From positions 1,624,501 through 1,688,500 of the forward strand of contig NC_086188.1 in assembly GCF_023053635.1 (NCBI RefSeq): a stretch of 64,000 nt of DNA. Reading direction: 5' to 3'. Position 1 is the first letter of the stretch. Every line of letters starts with the position of its first letter. The stretch comes from Elgaria multicarinata webbii (taxonomy: Eukaryota > Chordata > Lepidosauria > Squamata > Anguidae). This document shows, one piece after another, positions 46,501-58,500 of the stretch. The notes below the pieces were generated by a model. It saw nothing but the letters and a program-made list of their open reading frames with translations. It did no database searches and was not told the origin of the DNA. The position numbers and the translations under genes were made by a program.

Positions 46501-49500
46501 TCTTTCTGAATTCGCTTCTAAAAGCAGAACCCTTTGCCGTTCTTACTGGCCCGGGTTGCATAACATGCTAAACCAGATGTAGATCCAGATTTAATTCTGG
46601 CCGATGGTGACTGAACCGGCGTCCTGGTGAAGGCTGCTCCGCTGCGCCCGCTTGGCTCCTCCTGCCAGCAGGAGCGGATAAACCAACCCTGGGACGCTCC
46701 GTCCACGGCTTGTTCAGCCTGATGCCCAAACTGGGACCTCCGGCTTGTTCCTCTCCTAACAAACCAGAGTTTGTTTCTTTGCATATGAGTGGTTTATTCG
46801 GAAAGCGACAAGCCAGGAGTCCTGGTCCAGACTTCACGCTAAAGAAACCACAGGCGGAGAATCCTTGGCGGGAGCGATGGAGCAGGATGCGCCAGGCAGC
46901 TTGCTTGTTTACGGCAGAAGCAGGTGGAGGGAATAAAATCGGAATGAAACCCATCGAGCTGACACAGAGTTTCCCCCAAACTCCAGTCCCTCAGAATTCT
47001 TCGGAAGAAATGTACCTCTTCTACCCAGCTTAGTGCGTGTCTTGCAGCTGCTTGGAATGCACTCCTATGTTGTTGTTGTTAATAATGTGTTGTATACCTT
47101 TTGGGAGTGCTTTGCAGAAATGTTGGGCGGTATAGTGATAGCTACACCGAGTTGGGTCTGTTTCTCTTTTGTGTGGTCCTGAGGCAGAGTGGGATCTCTG
47201 CAAGGGCTTCTCCTTCTTTCTGCCCCCCCCCCCCCCGCCTTGGAGGTAGAAACTGCCTGGCCCATGGTCCCTGCCCCTTGCCCCAAGGGGGCGTCTCCAA
47301 ATTCCCGTTCCACATTTTGTGTGAAAGGGGAGCTTTGGCAGAACCAGAGCAGGCAAAGGCATGTCCTTTGAACAGATCTTGACTGCTACAGCCTTGCTTT
47401 TCTTGGGACTCAAGGCGTTAACTTAACATTGCTAGCTAGGGATGATGGGAGTTGTAGTCCAACACATCTGGGGAAGTCTCCACTAGGTTAAGTATCCTGC
47501 TCCAGAGGGCAGGACTTAGAGCCAAGGGCTGGGTATTGCAGAGGAGTGGATTTTGGCGACACATTAGGAGAAACTTCCTAGCAGTGGGGGCGGCTTGGCA
47601 GTGAACGGCCCTCGCTGCCTTGGGAGGTGGTGGGCGCGCCTTTGCTGGAGGCACTCACGCCGAGGCCAGGCACCTCCATCCACCAGGGACGCTGCAGCTG
47701 CAGCCTTGCATGGACCGGGGTGGGGGTGGGGGTGGACCTGATGACCCCAGAGGTTCCTTCCAACTCTGGTTCTGTGATAACACTCCCAGACTTCCTGGGT
47801 TGCTTAGGATTCCACAGTTGTGTTTATCATGAAGAAAATCAGATAAAACAAAGGGATGCCATCCGGGCTGTTAACAACAAACTCAGCAGTTGCAGTTGAA
47901 ATAACCCGTAACTTGCTTCTCTCTCTCTCTCTCCCCACCCCCCATCCCTGCTAGAATAGGAGGCAGAAAAGCAATGGATTTTAGTTCCTTTTTAATTTGC
48001 CCAGCAGTTTCAGTGTATGTTATGACTCTCTGCACCTTTGCACAGGTTTTTCTCGCTTTTTGACCATTTTTTCCTCTTTGCAAGAGCAGAGAAGGTGGAA
48101 TTCTTTCATTTGCAAATCCGTTTTAGTATCTGTGAACTGAGAAAATTGAACACCCTGGATGGTACCCGAGGGACCCTTTGGAAGCCGTGCAGTATTTGTG
48201 TTTGCCTGTTAAAAGGACATCCTGTTCTGTTTTGCTGCGGAGCCCTGTTGACTCTGCCTGCTGGCCTCTTTATCTCTTCCAGCCAAACGCGTTTGCTCCC
48301 TTCTTCTCTGGCTGTTGTTTTCCGGGCGTTCCGTTCTGAGGAACTGCAGAGCAACTTGGGCAGAGCTGAATGGCACGTTGGAAAATGATTCCTTTTCAGA
48401 GATGTGTCCCCTTTGAACCTTCCTTTTTTATTTCGTGTCGCTTGGGAGTTCCCCCGGATCCTCCACTGTTCTTGGCCTTCAGGTGGCAAGGAGTGCATTT
48501 GCACAACTGGGCCTATTTATCCATGCCTCGGTTGCATCATAGTTAGATTATTGCAATGTGCTCAGCATGGAGCTGCCCTTGCAGAGCTCCAGGAAATCCA
48601 GTTGCTGCAGAACGCAGCAGCCAATCTGCTAACCATTCCCTGTGCTATTTCCCCATGGCAAGCTTTGCACATGCAGTCCAACGGGGTGGACGAGTCCTGT
48701 GGTGGCTGATGAAGCCAAGAGAGATACTTGATCCCTGTTGCTCTAGATTTCTACTTGTGGGCATGGCATTTTATTTTCAGCACTAAGGAGCGTTTCGAAA
48801 TGATTCCCACCTGAAGGCCCACACAGCTGCAAGTCTATTCCGCCTCATGCGTAGAGCCACAGCCTGAGTCAGGCAGGCAGGAAATGTTTCATGTCATCTG
48901 TATTCAGGCAAGCCGTGAGCTCAACTCACTGCTCTGGGAACTGTTCCAGTTCTCGAGAAAATTCCCTCCTCTTTGCTGGGACCCTTGGAACAAATTAGTT
49001 TTCCAGCCCCATGTGGGTTTGCCCACACGGGTCCCTCGTCAGCCGCCACCGTCAGCGAAGGGCCGGCGCAAGCAACAGATGCTGCAGTGTCCTCCATTCG
49101 TTTTGCTTTTATTGAATTTGTAATTTTTTGAAGACGATTTTAAGATCAGTTTTTCCTAGGGCTGTGAGGAGACGGGAAAAGGCTTCTCTTGCCAGTTCAG
49201 CTGGAAAGAAGCAGAGGCAAAGGGCAGGAGAAAACGTAACTCGTAGCGAAAGCTGGGTCTTTGCACATCAGAGCTTCTTCTTTCTCCCCCTCCCACTCAA
49301 ATTGCTGACCACTCAGACCCCCCCCCCAAAAAAAAAACTCCAGCTGCTGCTGGCTCCTAATTGCAAAAAGGGCTGTGAGTCACGGCCCCACAAACCCCAA
49401 AAGGATATGAAACTCGGAACAAAAATGGTGTGACACAGACAGAAAGCAGAAGTGAATGATTCCCAGATAGCTGGGATCATTTTGGGTGTTTTGGCCACAT

Positions 49501-52500
49501 CCCCCCCCCCCCCCAGGCAAAAGGAAATCTGATTATCCTCCTCTCTCCAGCCTCCAACCCAGCGCTGCCAACTTGCCCCATCCCTAGAATGCCTTGTGGC
49601 TCTTAATAGGGCGGTGGGCTGGTGGGAGCGTGCCGTCAAGGTCCATGGAGTTTTACACAGCAAAACTGGGCAGGAAAGGACAGGCCCCTGCCTGCAGGAA
49701 GCTTACAGTCTGAATTCTGACAGTGAAGACTGGAGGTCATTTTTCTGGGCTGGGCAGGGGGGGGTGTCCATGGACCACCTCCAGTCCTCTGCTTCCTTGA
49801 GGCCTCCTTCACCTGTTCCCCTCTCAATGTTACAAAGTTTGACAACCACTTGCTTAGATGACTTTAAAACAGGGGTCTTAAATCGGAGGCCTGCGGGCTA
49901 GATCCAGGCATGGGTCCCCAGTGGGGGTGGGGGTGGGTTCCCCCCAACCATTAATCATTAGTTGGTTTCTCTGCTTTTATATGTTTCCCCTTACCACCAC
50001 CACCCCCGGCGTTCTAAAAGCTTTAGTTTCTGGAAGCAAGAGCTTTAAGATAAAATATGCTGATCTTTGAGGCATTTGGGCCGGCCTGCTGCTGGAAGGT
50101 GACCCCCGGAGGGCAGAGCGGTCTATCAGTGGTGGCTAAATGCACCCTTCAGGTTCAGAAGCAGAAGATCTGTGGAGCAACAGTGGGGTTTTATTTCTAA
50201 GCAGGCTCTTGACTTCACGCCCTGTCCGTTGGCTCGGCTGAGGCCTCGGCTTGGCCATTGCGGTGGAATCCCACGCTGGGCTGGAGGGAGCCACCTTGGT
50301 CTCATCCAGCGGGGAGGTCCTGCGCACGCTGGCCTCTGCCGCCTTTCCACCACGGCTCCTCTTGGCTTTCAGCCCCCCCCTCCCCCGGTCATTGGAGCCA
50401 TTTGGCATTGGGCTAATGCGCATGAGTGCGCATGGCACCGTGTCTCAAGCGAACGCCGCCGGGACGGTGCTTGTAGCCACGTCCGGTTTTCCTAGTTGGA
50501 GTCCAATGCCCCTTCTGGTGGCGATATTTATTTTTCTTTACAAAAGTATAACATGCAGCATTTTTGAAAACGCCACCTCCCAATGGAAGCATGAGTGCAG
50601 CAGCAGCCTCCTGCTCATGTTCCCTAGCAGCTGGCATGGAGACGGTATGTAGCCATCAGGACTAGTAGCCACAGGTACTTCTCCTCCATGAATTTGTGCA
50701 GTCCTTTCTCCGGCAAAGTTGCAGAAGGTGCCAGGGAGGAGATGATGGGGGAAGAGTCGGAGTGGGGCAGCTCTCTTCAACCTGATGCCCTCGTAGCGTT
50801 CTGAGCACTGCCCATGATTGCTGGGCCCGATGGGAGTTGAAGTCCCAAACCTCTGGAGGGCACCACGTTGGGGAAGGCTGGAGTAGACCATCGCGGACCA
50901 GCTGGCCTGACCCGGGCCAAGTCCGCTTCCGATCTGCTTGTGGTTTCGTTCCTGGCCACCGTCAAGCCGCAGTTTCTCATTTTTGCTTGACTAATTGGAG
51001 AAGGCAGCAAGGGAGGGCTGCTTAAATGAGAAGTGCTCCTTTGGTTTTTAGCTTGCGCAAGGGATGTCTCTTTGGCCAGCAATAGCCCGTCTGTCTCTCT
51101 CCCCCCCCGCCCCCAATGTCCTCCAGTTGTTTTCTAAGCAAGAAAGATGTCGATGGTCAACGTGACGGGCTGGAATCCCGTGTTGCTTTGGAGGAGCTGG
51201 CCAGTGCTCCTCCGTGGAAAGGAAAGGCATCCCAGCTCTGTCATGCAGCCTTCCCCCCTCCAGATGTGTGGGGCTGCAGCACCCATCGTTCCCAGCCAAT
51301 GGCCATGCTCGCTGGGGTTAATGGGAGTTGTAGTCCAGCACATCTGGCAGGTACCAGGTTGGAGAAGACTGCATGATGCTTCAAAGGACCCTCTACTCCC
51401 AGGTGAAACTGCGCAGGAAGGGCCCAACCCCAAGTACCTTCCAACGCCTGGGAGTTAGCTACCAGAGACAAGGCCTTGGTGGTGGCAGCACCTCGATTTT
51501 GGAACTCCCCTGACCTGTTTGCCCCATGCCAAAAATGTAACATCTGTTAGCTGTCAGGTGAAAAACTTTTTTTGTTTTGTTTTTGCGTTGCTGGGCTTGC
51601 AATGGCACGGGATCTGTTTGTAAACCGTCTGTTGTTCTTCATCGGCATCTTGAGAATGTTGCCTTGAAAGGTGGGCTTCAGACCGTGTCCCAAAGAGGCC
51701 TCCAGGGCGGGAAAGAGAGGTTTTTCTGGGGCCTGGCCTTGCCCGCCGGGTCCGCCCTTGGGCCGTGCCGGCCCTTTCTCTTCCTTTGCTCCCTCACAGC
51801 TCCCATTCCGGGGACAAACCATCGCTCTCGCTCTCTCCTTCCTGGACAGCCTCTGCAGCTCTTCATCCGTGAGCGGTTTCACAGATGCTGGAATCTCAAG
51901 CAGCCGTGGAGTTTCCTGCAGCCGCAGGAATCTCGCCTTGCTGTTTAACCTCCAGCGGAACCCTCCTTCCTCCAGCCCCCGAGTTTTGTGGGGTGGTCTT
52001 TTGCCAGGATCCGGCAGACCTTGGCTTTGGCAGGGCTCCCCGCTGGCCACCACATGCCCCTCTGTCGAACAGCTCTGACCCGGGCGGTTTGTTTCCTCCT
52101 CGGCGGCTTGTTAAAGGCCAGTGAGTCACAGGTGCCGCGCTCGGCCAAGAGAGCTTCTAAGGCTCTTGCCCGTGGAAAAATCCAGGCCCTTTGTCAGCTG
52201 GGACTGGGAACGGCCTGTCTGGTAAACCAATTGCGTCGTAGGCTTCCTGCTTTCAGTTAGCGCCTCTGCCCCTCGTGCGTCACTTGCGCCGGCGTTTGGT
52301 AGCGGCTCCTTTTCGTGCTGCTGCTGCTGCCAATCCTGCAGCCTCATGTGAAAAAATTGCTCCCAGCTGCTGCCCCTCTTTCCCTCCTGATCGCTTGGGA
52401 TGGTGCAATAACTAGGAGCGCTGCCTGTCCCCAGAGCAGGCAGGAGCGCCGGGCCCCTGAACCGACCGGAAGGTCCTTCCGACCTGTTTGACGTTGAGCA

Positions 52501-55500
52501 GAATCCGATACGACGACTCAGCAGCTTTGTGTGTTCCGTGATTCCAAGATCGCAAAACTCCTGGGTAGAAACAGGACCCTGAGTCCAGTGTCATGGGAAT
52601 CTCTGCCAAAATGATTTATTTTGGAAAACCAAGGTTCTAGCCCTTATGGCTGACGACGTTAACCTTGTGGTGGTGGTGGTGGTGGAACGGCTAAAGTGGA
52701 GAATTCTCAAAGGCGCTGGAGTGGACAAGGGGCTGAGCAGCATTCTGGGGCCAAGGGGCCCGTTTCCCACCTTGAGCAAAAGTGGAATAATCTGTGCAAA
52801 ATCAGAAAACGTCTCTGCAACTTGTACATGCTGCAGAATAACCTTACTTGTGGTGCAGAAATGCTCCGTCTGTAGCATGCTCAGTGGGGCAGTATTGGCG
52901 AAGAAGGGATTGATTGCCTCCTCCTCCTCCTGCCGAAATGGCTCCCCCCCCCCCAATATCATTGTTGGCCTGGGCAGCCTGCCAGGGGCTGAAGCCATCA
53001 CACCCGTTGCCATCCCTAAAAAACATCTGTTGTCATTGCGTGGACGCTTGGTCTCTGAGCAGCCGTGGCCCAAGAGCGTGCAGGCAGCTGGATCCGAGGC
53101 AGGCTTGGAACTCAGGGCAGCAGTGCCGGATGGAAGCCGTGTACTTTGTTCTGGCCAGAGGAAAATATGGCGCGGAGGTTGCCGTGGGGGCAGAGGGAGT
53201 CAGCCCAGAAATTCTTTGTACAAAAGTAGACGCGTTTCCCCCCCCTCCTTCCCTCGCTGTGAGCGAAACGGGAGGCTCCGATGGCTTTCCTCCTTCCTTG
53301 TTTCAGTAAAGCCAGTTTCTGAACAAGATGGACCAACTTTACATCCGTATATCCAGGGGTTATAGCCGCCCTCTTTCCACGGCCGGTGCTTCTGGCTCTG
53401 TGCTGACGGGTGGGTGCTAGAACCGCCTGGCGTCTCTCCCTCAGGACTGCGGGGAGCCCTTGTCTCGCTCGCTCAGGGCTGCCTGGGTTCCCTTCTCCGC
53501 GGTCGCTTATTTGGGGGTCCAGAAAAGGAGGCGTTGTCGTGGGAACGGGAGAGGCTGCAAAGAGCTTTGGGGGGGGAGAGAGAGACACACACACACACAC
53601 ACCCCACCTTGGGGGTGGGCCCTGGCTTGGCAGGCAGGAGGGCCAGGTTTGGTCCCCAGACGCTCGGGCAGCTCCCTGGAGTGAAGCCGCAGGTTGGAGG
53701 AGAGGCTTGGGAGAACCAGACCGCTTTGTGTGTGCCTGGGGGGCAGCCTGAGCTTGCAAACCCTCCCTGAGAAGGTGACCTGTGCAGAGCAGATGGACAG
53801 GCAGCCTCTGGCACAGGGCCTCTTGCCAGGATGCCCCTCTGGCCGGCCGTGGCTGGTTGGGCTGCGCCTCCTCCGCCAGCCTCTCCAAACTCTTCCACCT
53901 GGGCCAGCAGCCTCTCGCCCAAGAGTCAGGATTGGAGAATAAAAAGCCAGGGGCCGGCCGTAATCGCTACTGTTGGCACGCAGGGCTCTGTTCAGGAAGA
54001 CGAGCTCTCGCTTGTGTAACTGGAGGCTCCCCCCCCCATTGGTTTGATGTTCTGCCCCCCCCCCCATGCTCCCCGGAGGAAAGCCCCTGGGGTGCTTCTA
54101 CCTCCACAGAGGATAACAGTAATAATAATAATAATCCGTTAATCCTTTTATGCACGGCAACTCCCAAGTGTCAAAAGCACTTCATGCGTATTATCTTGGT
54201 GAGGTAGGCAACCTGGCACGGTCCAGTGTTTTGGGCTACAATTCCCATAATCCCCAACCATTGGCTGACTCTGGAAGGCGCCAGCTTGCCTACCTCTGAT
54301 CTAGCGTAATCCTTGCAACAACCTGATAAGGCAGCCTTCCCCAACTTGGTGCCCTCCAGATGTGCTGGACTACAACTCCCATCCTTCCCAGCCGGCACGG
54401 CCAAGGCATCAGGTGGAGAAGGCTGCTGCAAGGTAAGTTGGTATTATTTTCTGCTGTATTGGTTGAGGCTTGGAAAGAGCAGCTTGCCTGAGTCCACCGA
54501 GTGTTTCCAAGGCAGAGGCCCCACGTGACGTGCACGCCGCCACAAGACGTGGCAACGTGTGCTCACTGGAATGGCTTTGAAAGAGTCCTGCGTCTGTGCA
54601 TGTTGGTCGTCAGGGCTCTGCTCCGTGGTAGATTTATGGAACACGGCCGCTGCTGGGGCGGGGGCGGCTTCCCCACCCAGCCTGCGGCCATCGTTGACGG
54701 TGACCCCTCCGTGGACCGTAACCCGCCTTCTGCCTCTCTCCGCAGAGCTCGCGGCCCAAGCTGAAAATCACCTGCTCGGCAGTGCAAGAAATCCGACGCT
54801 GCACTTGCCTGGAGATGCCGGACAACCTGGACACCTTCGTGCTCAAGGTACGGGGGCGCTTCGGCCCTCTCGTTAGGCGTCTTCCTGTGGCTTGGCCGGG
54901 GGCGGGGGGGCGTTGCCTGGAGGCAGCCAGCTGCCCAGATGGGGGACTCCCGTTCCGGAAGTGGGATTGCCCTTCTGACGGGGGCTGCTGCCTGGTGTGT
55001 GGGGAAAGCCCGAGGCGGAGAGGAGAAGCTGCCCCAGACCAGCAGCGGCTGTCTCCAGCGCCTCCGGCAGGGGGCTGTTGCCTTCGGCTGCTTCCGGCTG
55101 GGGGTGCCCGGGATTGAATCTGGGGTCTTTTGGGTGCAAAGCCAGAGTTCTGCCACTGAGCTACGGCCACCCTCTAAGCTGGAGGCAAGACGGGAGATTC
55201 TCCTCCAGGAAGGAAGAACGTGGTCTGGAAACCCCTGGGGCGGGGGCAGAGGAATGAGCAGGTGCTCCGAGAATCCGGACAGAAGCCTGTTCCTCCAACA
55301 GGAACCGTTTCAGTCCCAGTGAAGAGTTATAGCTGGTTTGCGGTCTGCACGGTGAAGAGTCCCTAATGCTCTTCCCCTCCCTCTCTCCCCCCCCCCCCCC
55401 CCGGGCAGGTGAATACCTCCACGGACCTTATATTTGAGGCTGGAGATGAGCAGCAACTGAACTCCTGGATGTCTGAAATTCAAGCATGCCTCCTTCGAAG

Positions 55501-58500
55501 GTAAGTCCCCAGGACTCTGTCTCTGTGTGATGCGTGATGCGTGATGCGACTCCGTAGAATGTGATTTTTGTTCCCAGGCTTTTAAAAAGATGTTTTCTAG
55601 TCCTTAAAACAGTTGCAGACTCAGGCTTGTCTTGGAGGCAGAACGTGTAGTGGTTAGGTCAGGTTAGGACTGGGGTGACCCAGGTTCAAAACCTCATCTT
55701 GCTACACAGCTTTTTGGCTGACCTTGGCCTGCTTGCGATCTCCTGGCCTCACCTACCTCACAGGGTTGTTGTGAGGGGAAAAAATGTGCAGGGGAACCAT
55801 GGCCACCACCTTGGGCTCTTTGGGAGGAAAGTCAGGATATCAATCTCTTAAAACAAACAAAATTTCCCTGCCCGCAGCTGCCTGACCAGATGCGTTGAGG
55901 CGAGGCTGCTCTTGTGCAGCAACGCGGGAAGTGCCCTCTTCATTTGCTCAGAGTTCCTCTCATTACCTTTTACTTCATGTATTGCAGGCCTCAATCCAGG
56001 CCCTGAAAATTGGTTCCAGGGCTGAGCCTTGGTACACAAATCGAGCTCTGGACAGAAGGGATTGGAAGACGGGGAAGTGCGTAGAAATGTTTTTGAGCCT
56101 TTTATCAGCACTTCATAAGGGCTAGAAACCTGCTTCATTAAATAAATGAATGGGGCGGTGTAGTGGGGAAGAGAAATGAAAAGGCATGGTTAATGGCAAC
56201 GGTACACAAAATGGTACAGTGTGACTGAGATCCTGCAAAACTCTCAGGGCTGAGCGCCACTTCACACATATGCACAGGCAGACCTGTGTTTGCCGAGGGC
56301 ATCCTCGCTCCCCTTACTTGAGCAGAAGAAACGCCCTGCTGGATCAGACCAAAGGTCTGCCGGTCCAGCGCCTGTTTCCACAAGGCTCAGGCAGACGCCT
56401 CCAGGAAGCCCACAAGCTCTTCTGTGGCTGCTCTCCAGCAGCTGCTGGGCTGGGGCTGGGGCAGGGCCGGGCTGGGGAAACGGGACGTTCTACAGAGCCA
56501 CCACGGTTAGCAGCTGTGGATAGAGGCATCCATCATGAAATAACCCCAACCTGGTGCCCGCCAGATGTGCTGGTCTGCAACTGCCATCGCTCGTCAGGTA
56601 CCTGCTGGGGGTGAAGTTGGTTTCTGGCGCTGCGTTGTGTTCTGGGTAAAAATTAAAGCAGATGCCACTGAGCCGATGCAGAGTGCCTCTCTTCACACAC
56701 ACACATAAAAGTGGGCTGTTCAGGCTACTAAAAGCCCTGGCCTGTCCCTCCTCCCCCTTCCTCATGCGGTTCTTGCAAAAGCCTCTTCCTGGACTGTGGA
56801 GCTTCCTAGGGTTGAAATACCCAGAAACCGTGGTCAGCAGCAAAGAGCCCTGTTGTGGTTCATGGAGCGCCCGTCTGTGCTTCTCTTCGCCGCTCCCATG
56901 AATTGCAGCCCCCCCCCACGCCCCCACGCCATAGAAGCAGTGTTGTGCAGCTGGCCGGGTTGACGCAACAGCCACATCCCCTTGATGACTTTGGCTCAAG
57001 TGGCCTTTGCCTGTGACCTGGTGTACATGAAACCACTGTCCTAAAAGTGGAAGTTAGTGGTGGGCATTTGGCTCAGGCTAGCGCAATTATGCCGGTGAAA
57101 ATGGCTCCCAAACCTGTCTTCCGTGCCGGGAGACTTGGTAACTGCAAAGGCAAGGCTGCTTCTGAGCATACACAATGTTTTCACTGCCGCTAGCCAACAG
57201 ATGCCGTCAGTCGGCCCATGAGATCAAGTGCAGTTTCTCCACCCAGGGTGGAGCACAATTGGAAAAGGCGGAACAGTGCAGAACGTTCTTGCTTGGGAGC
57301 CGTGTCTACTGACCAGCAAGGGAGGGAGCTTCCAGTGTAGTCATTGGGAGATGGAGGTTCAAATCCCTGTTTGGTCACCAAGTAGCCCTAGATGGCCCTG
57401 TAGGCCCCTTCCAACTCTGCGATTCTATGATTCTATGCTCAAACCAGACTTCTCTGTCTAAAATTGGGCCCTTTTGCCTGCCTGCCCTGTGTCTTGGGCA
57501 AGACTTAATACATCTCACAGGAGTTTGATCCCCTAACTCCAGGAGGGTTAGCTAAACTTGGGTTGTGTTGATGGCTTGGTGAGATATTTGCTAATCACTT
57601 TTCCTGTTTAATTATATTTCTACGGGGTGTGTGTGTGTGTTTAAAAATACCCTGATATACACTTATCTGCCCTGCGGAATCTCATCTTGCAAACCATTTT
57701 CCACTTCTGCCCCCTTGCCCTGGCATTTCTCTCATGCATGTGCTTCCTGCTTGCCTCCAAAACGGCCAGCCCCAAGGAACGCCTTTCGTCTTTTAAGGTG
57801 CCACAAAGACTGGGCCAGATGAGCGCGGAGACTCTCCTGGGACGTTTCATCCTTGTGTCCTGCCAGTCCGGCCCACTCCTTCTGCTTTGCTCTCCCCACT
57901 TCCGCTGGCGTTGGGCTCCTGGTTCCTCCCCTTTGCAGCCTCTGCACCCGGCGGGTCGTAACTCGGAACGCTGCTCTTTTTCAGGTCGGACGGAGCCAAC
58001 GTGGAGCTGGCCTCGGACTCTCACTCGGAGGTCGTGACTGCGAGCCCCACGAACAGCAGCACGGACTCCCTGAGCCAAGGTACGGGCCCTTCTGTCCCCT
58101 GGAGCCGCCTGCTCTGTGGGCCGCAGCCGGCCCTCCCCTCCACCTGACGGCTGAAGGCAGCGCCACCGAGGGTCCGGCCCAACGACTGAGCCTTCTAGGC
58201 CTGGGAAGGGGGGCTGCAGACTCTCCCTAGGATGGACTTCTGCGGGTCCTGGGACAGTTGACCGTTAAACTGCACTGTTCCTTCTTGGTGTACTTGTGTG
58301 GCTAATCACCTGGATTTGCAACCACCGAAGCAGTTAGCAGGGGCTTGTGTCTGAGCAACACTTTCACTGTTCGCTCCTTGAGCTTTTGTTTTTGAGTTTT
58401 GAAGTTGTTTTTTTTTTAAAAAAAAAACCAAACCGGCACGCACAGGAGCATAGATAAAGCTGCTGTGAGCCAGCCAGGCTGTTTTGGCCACCTAGCTGAG

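Larger units (their letters stand above)
25063..54745 (+). other. SH2B3: SH2B3 large intron (29.7 kb)
   Basis: This intron interrupts the PH domain at the same place as in human SH2B3, between DPPK and SSRPK. It contains many interspersed repeats and microsatellites, listed individually, and several CpG-rich stretches (about 38.0-38.8, 39.2-40.0 and 45.7-46.1 kb) that could be enhancers. No nested gene is supported. Confidence 0.85.

Noticed and set aside
52646-53888. Long open frames on both strands before SH2B3 coding exon 2
   Set aside because: No domain, no splice-site pairing with SH2B3 in phase, and low-complexity composition.
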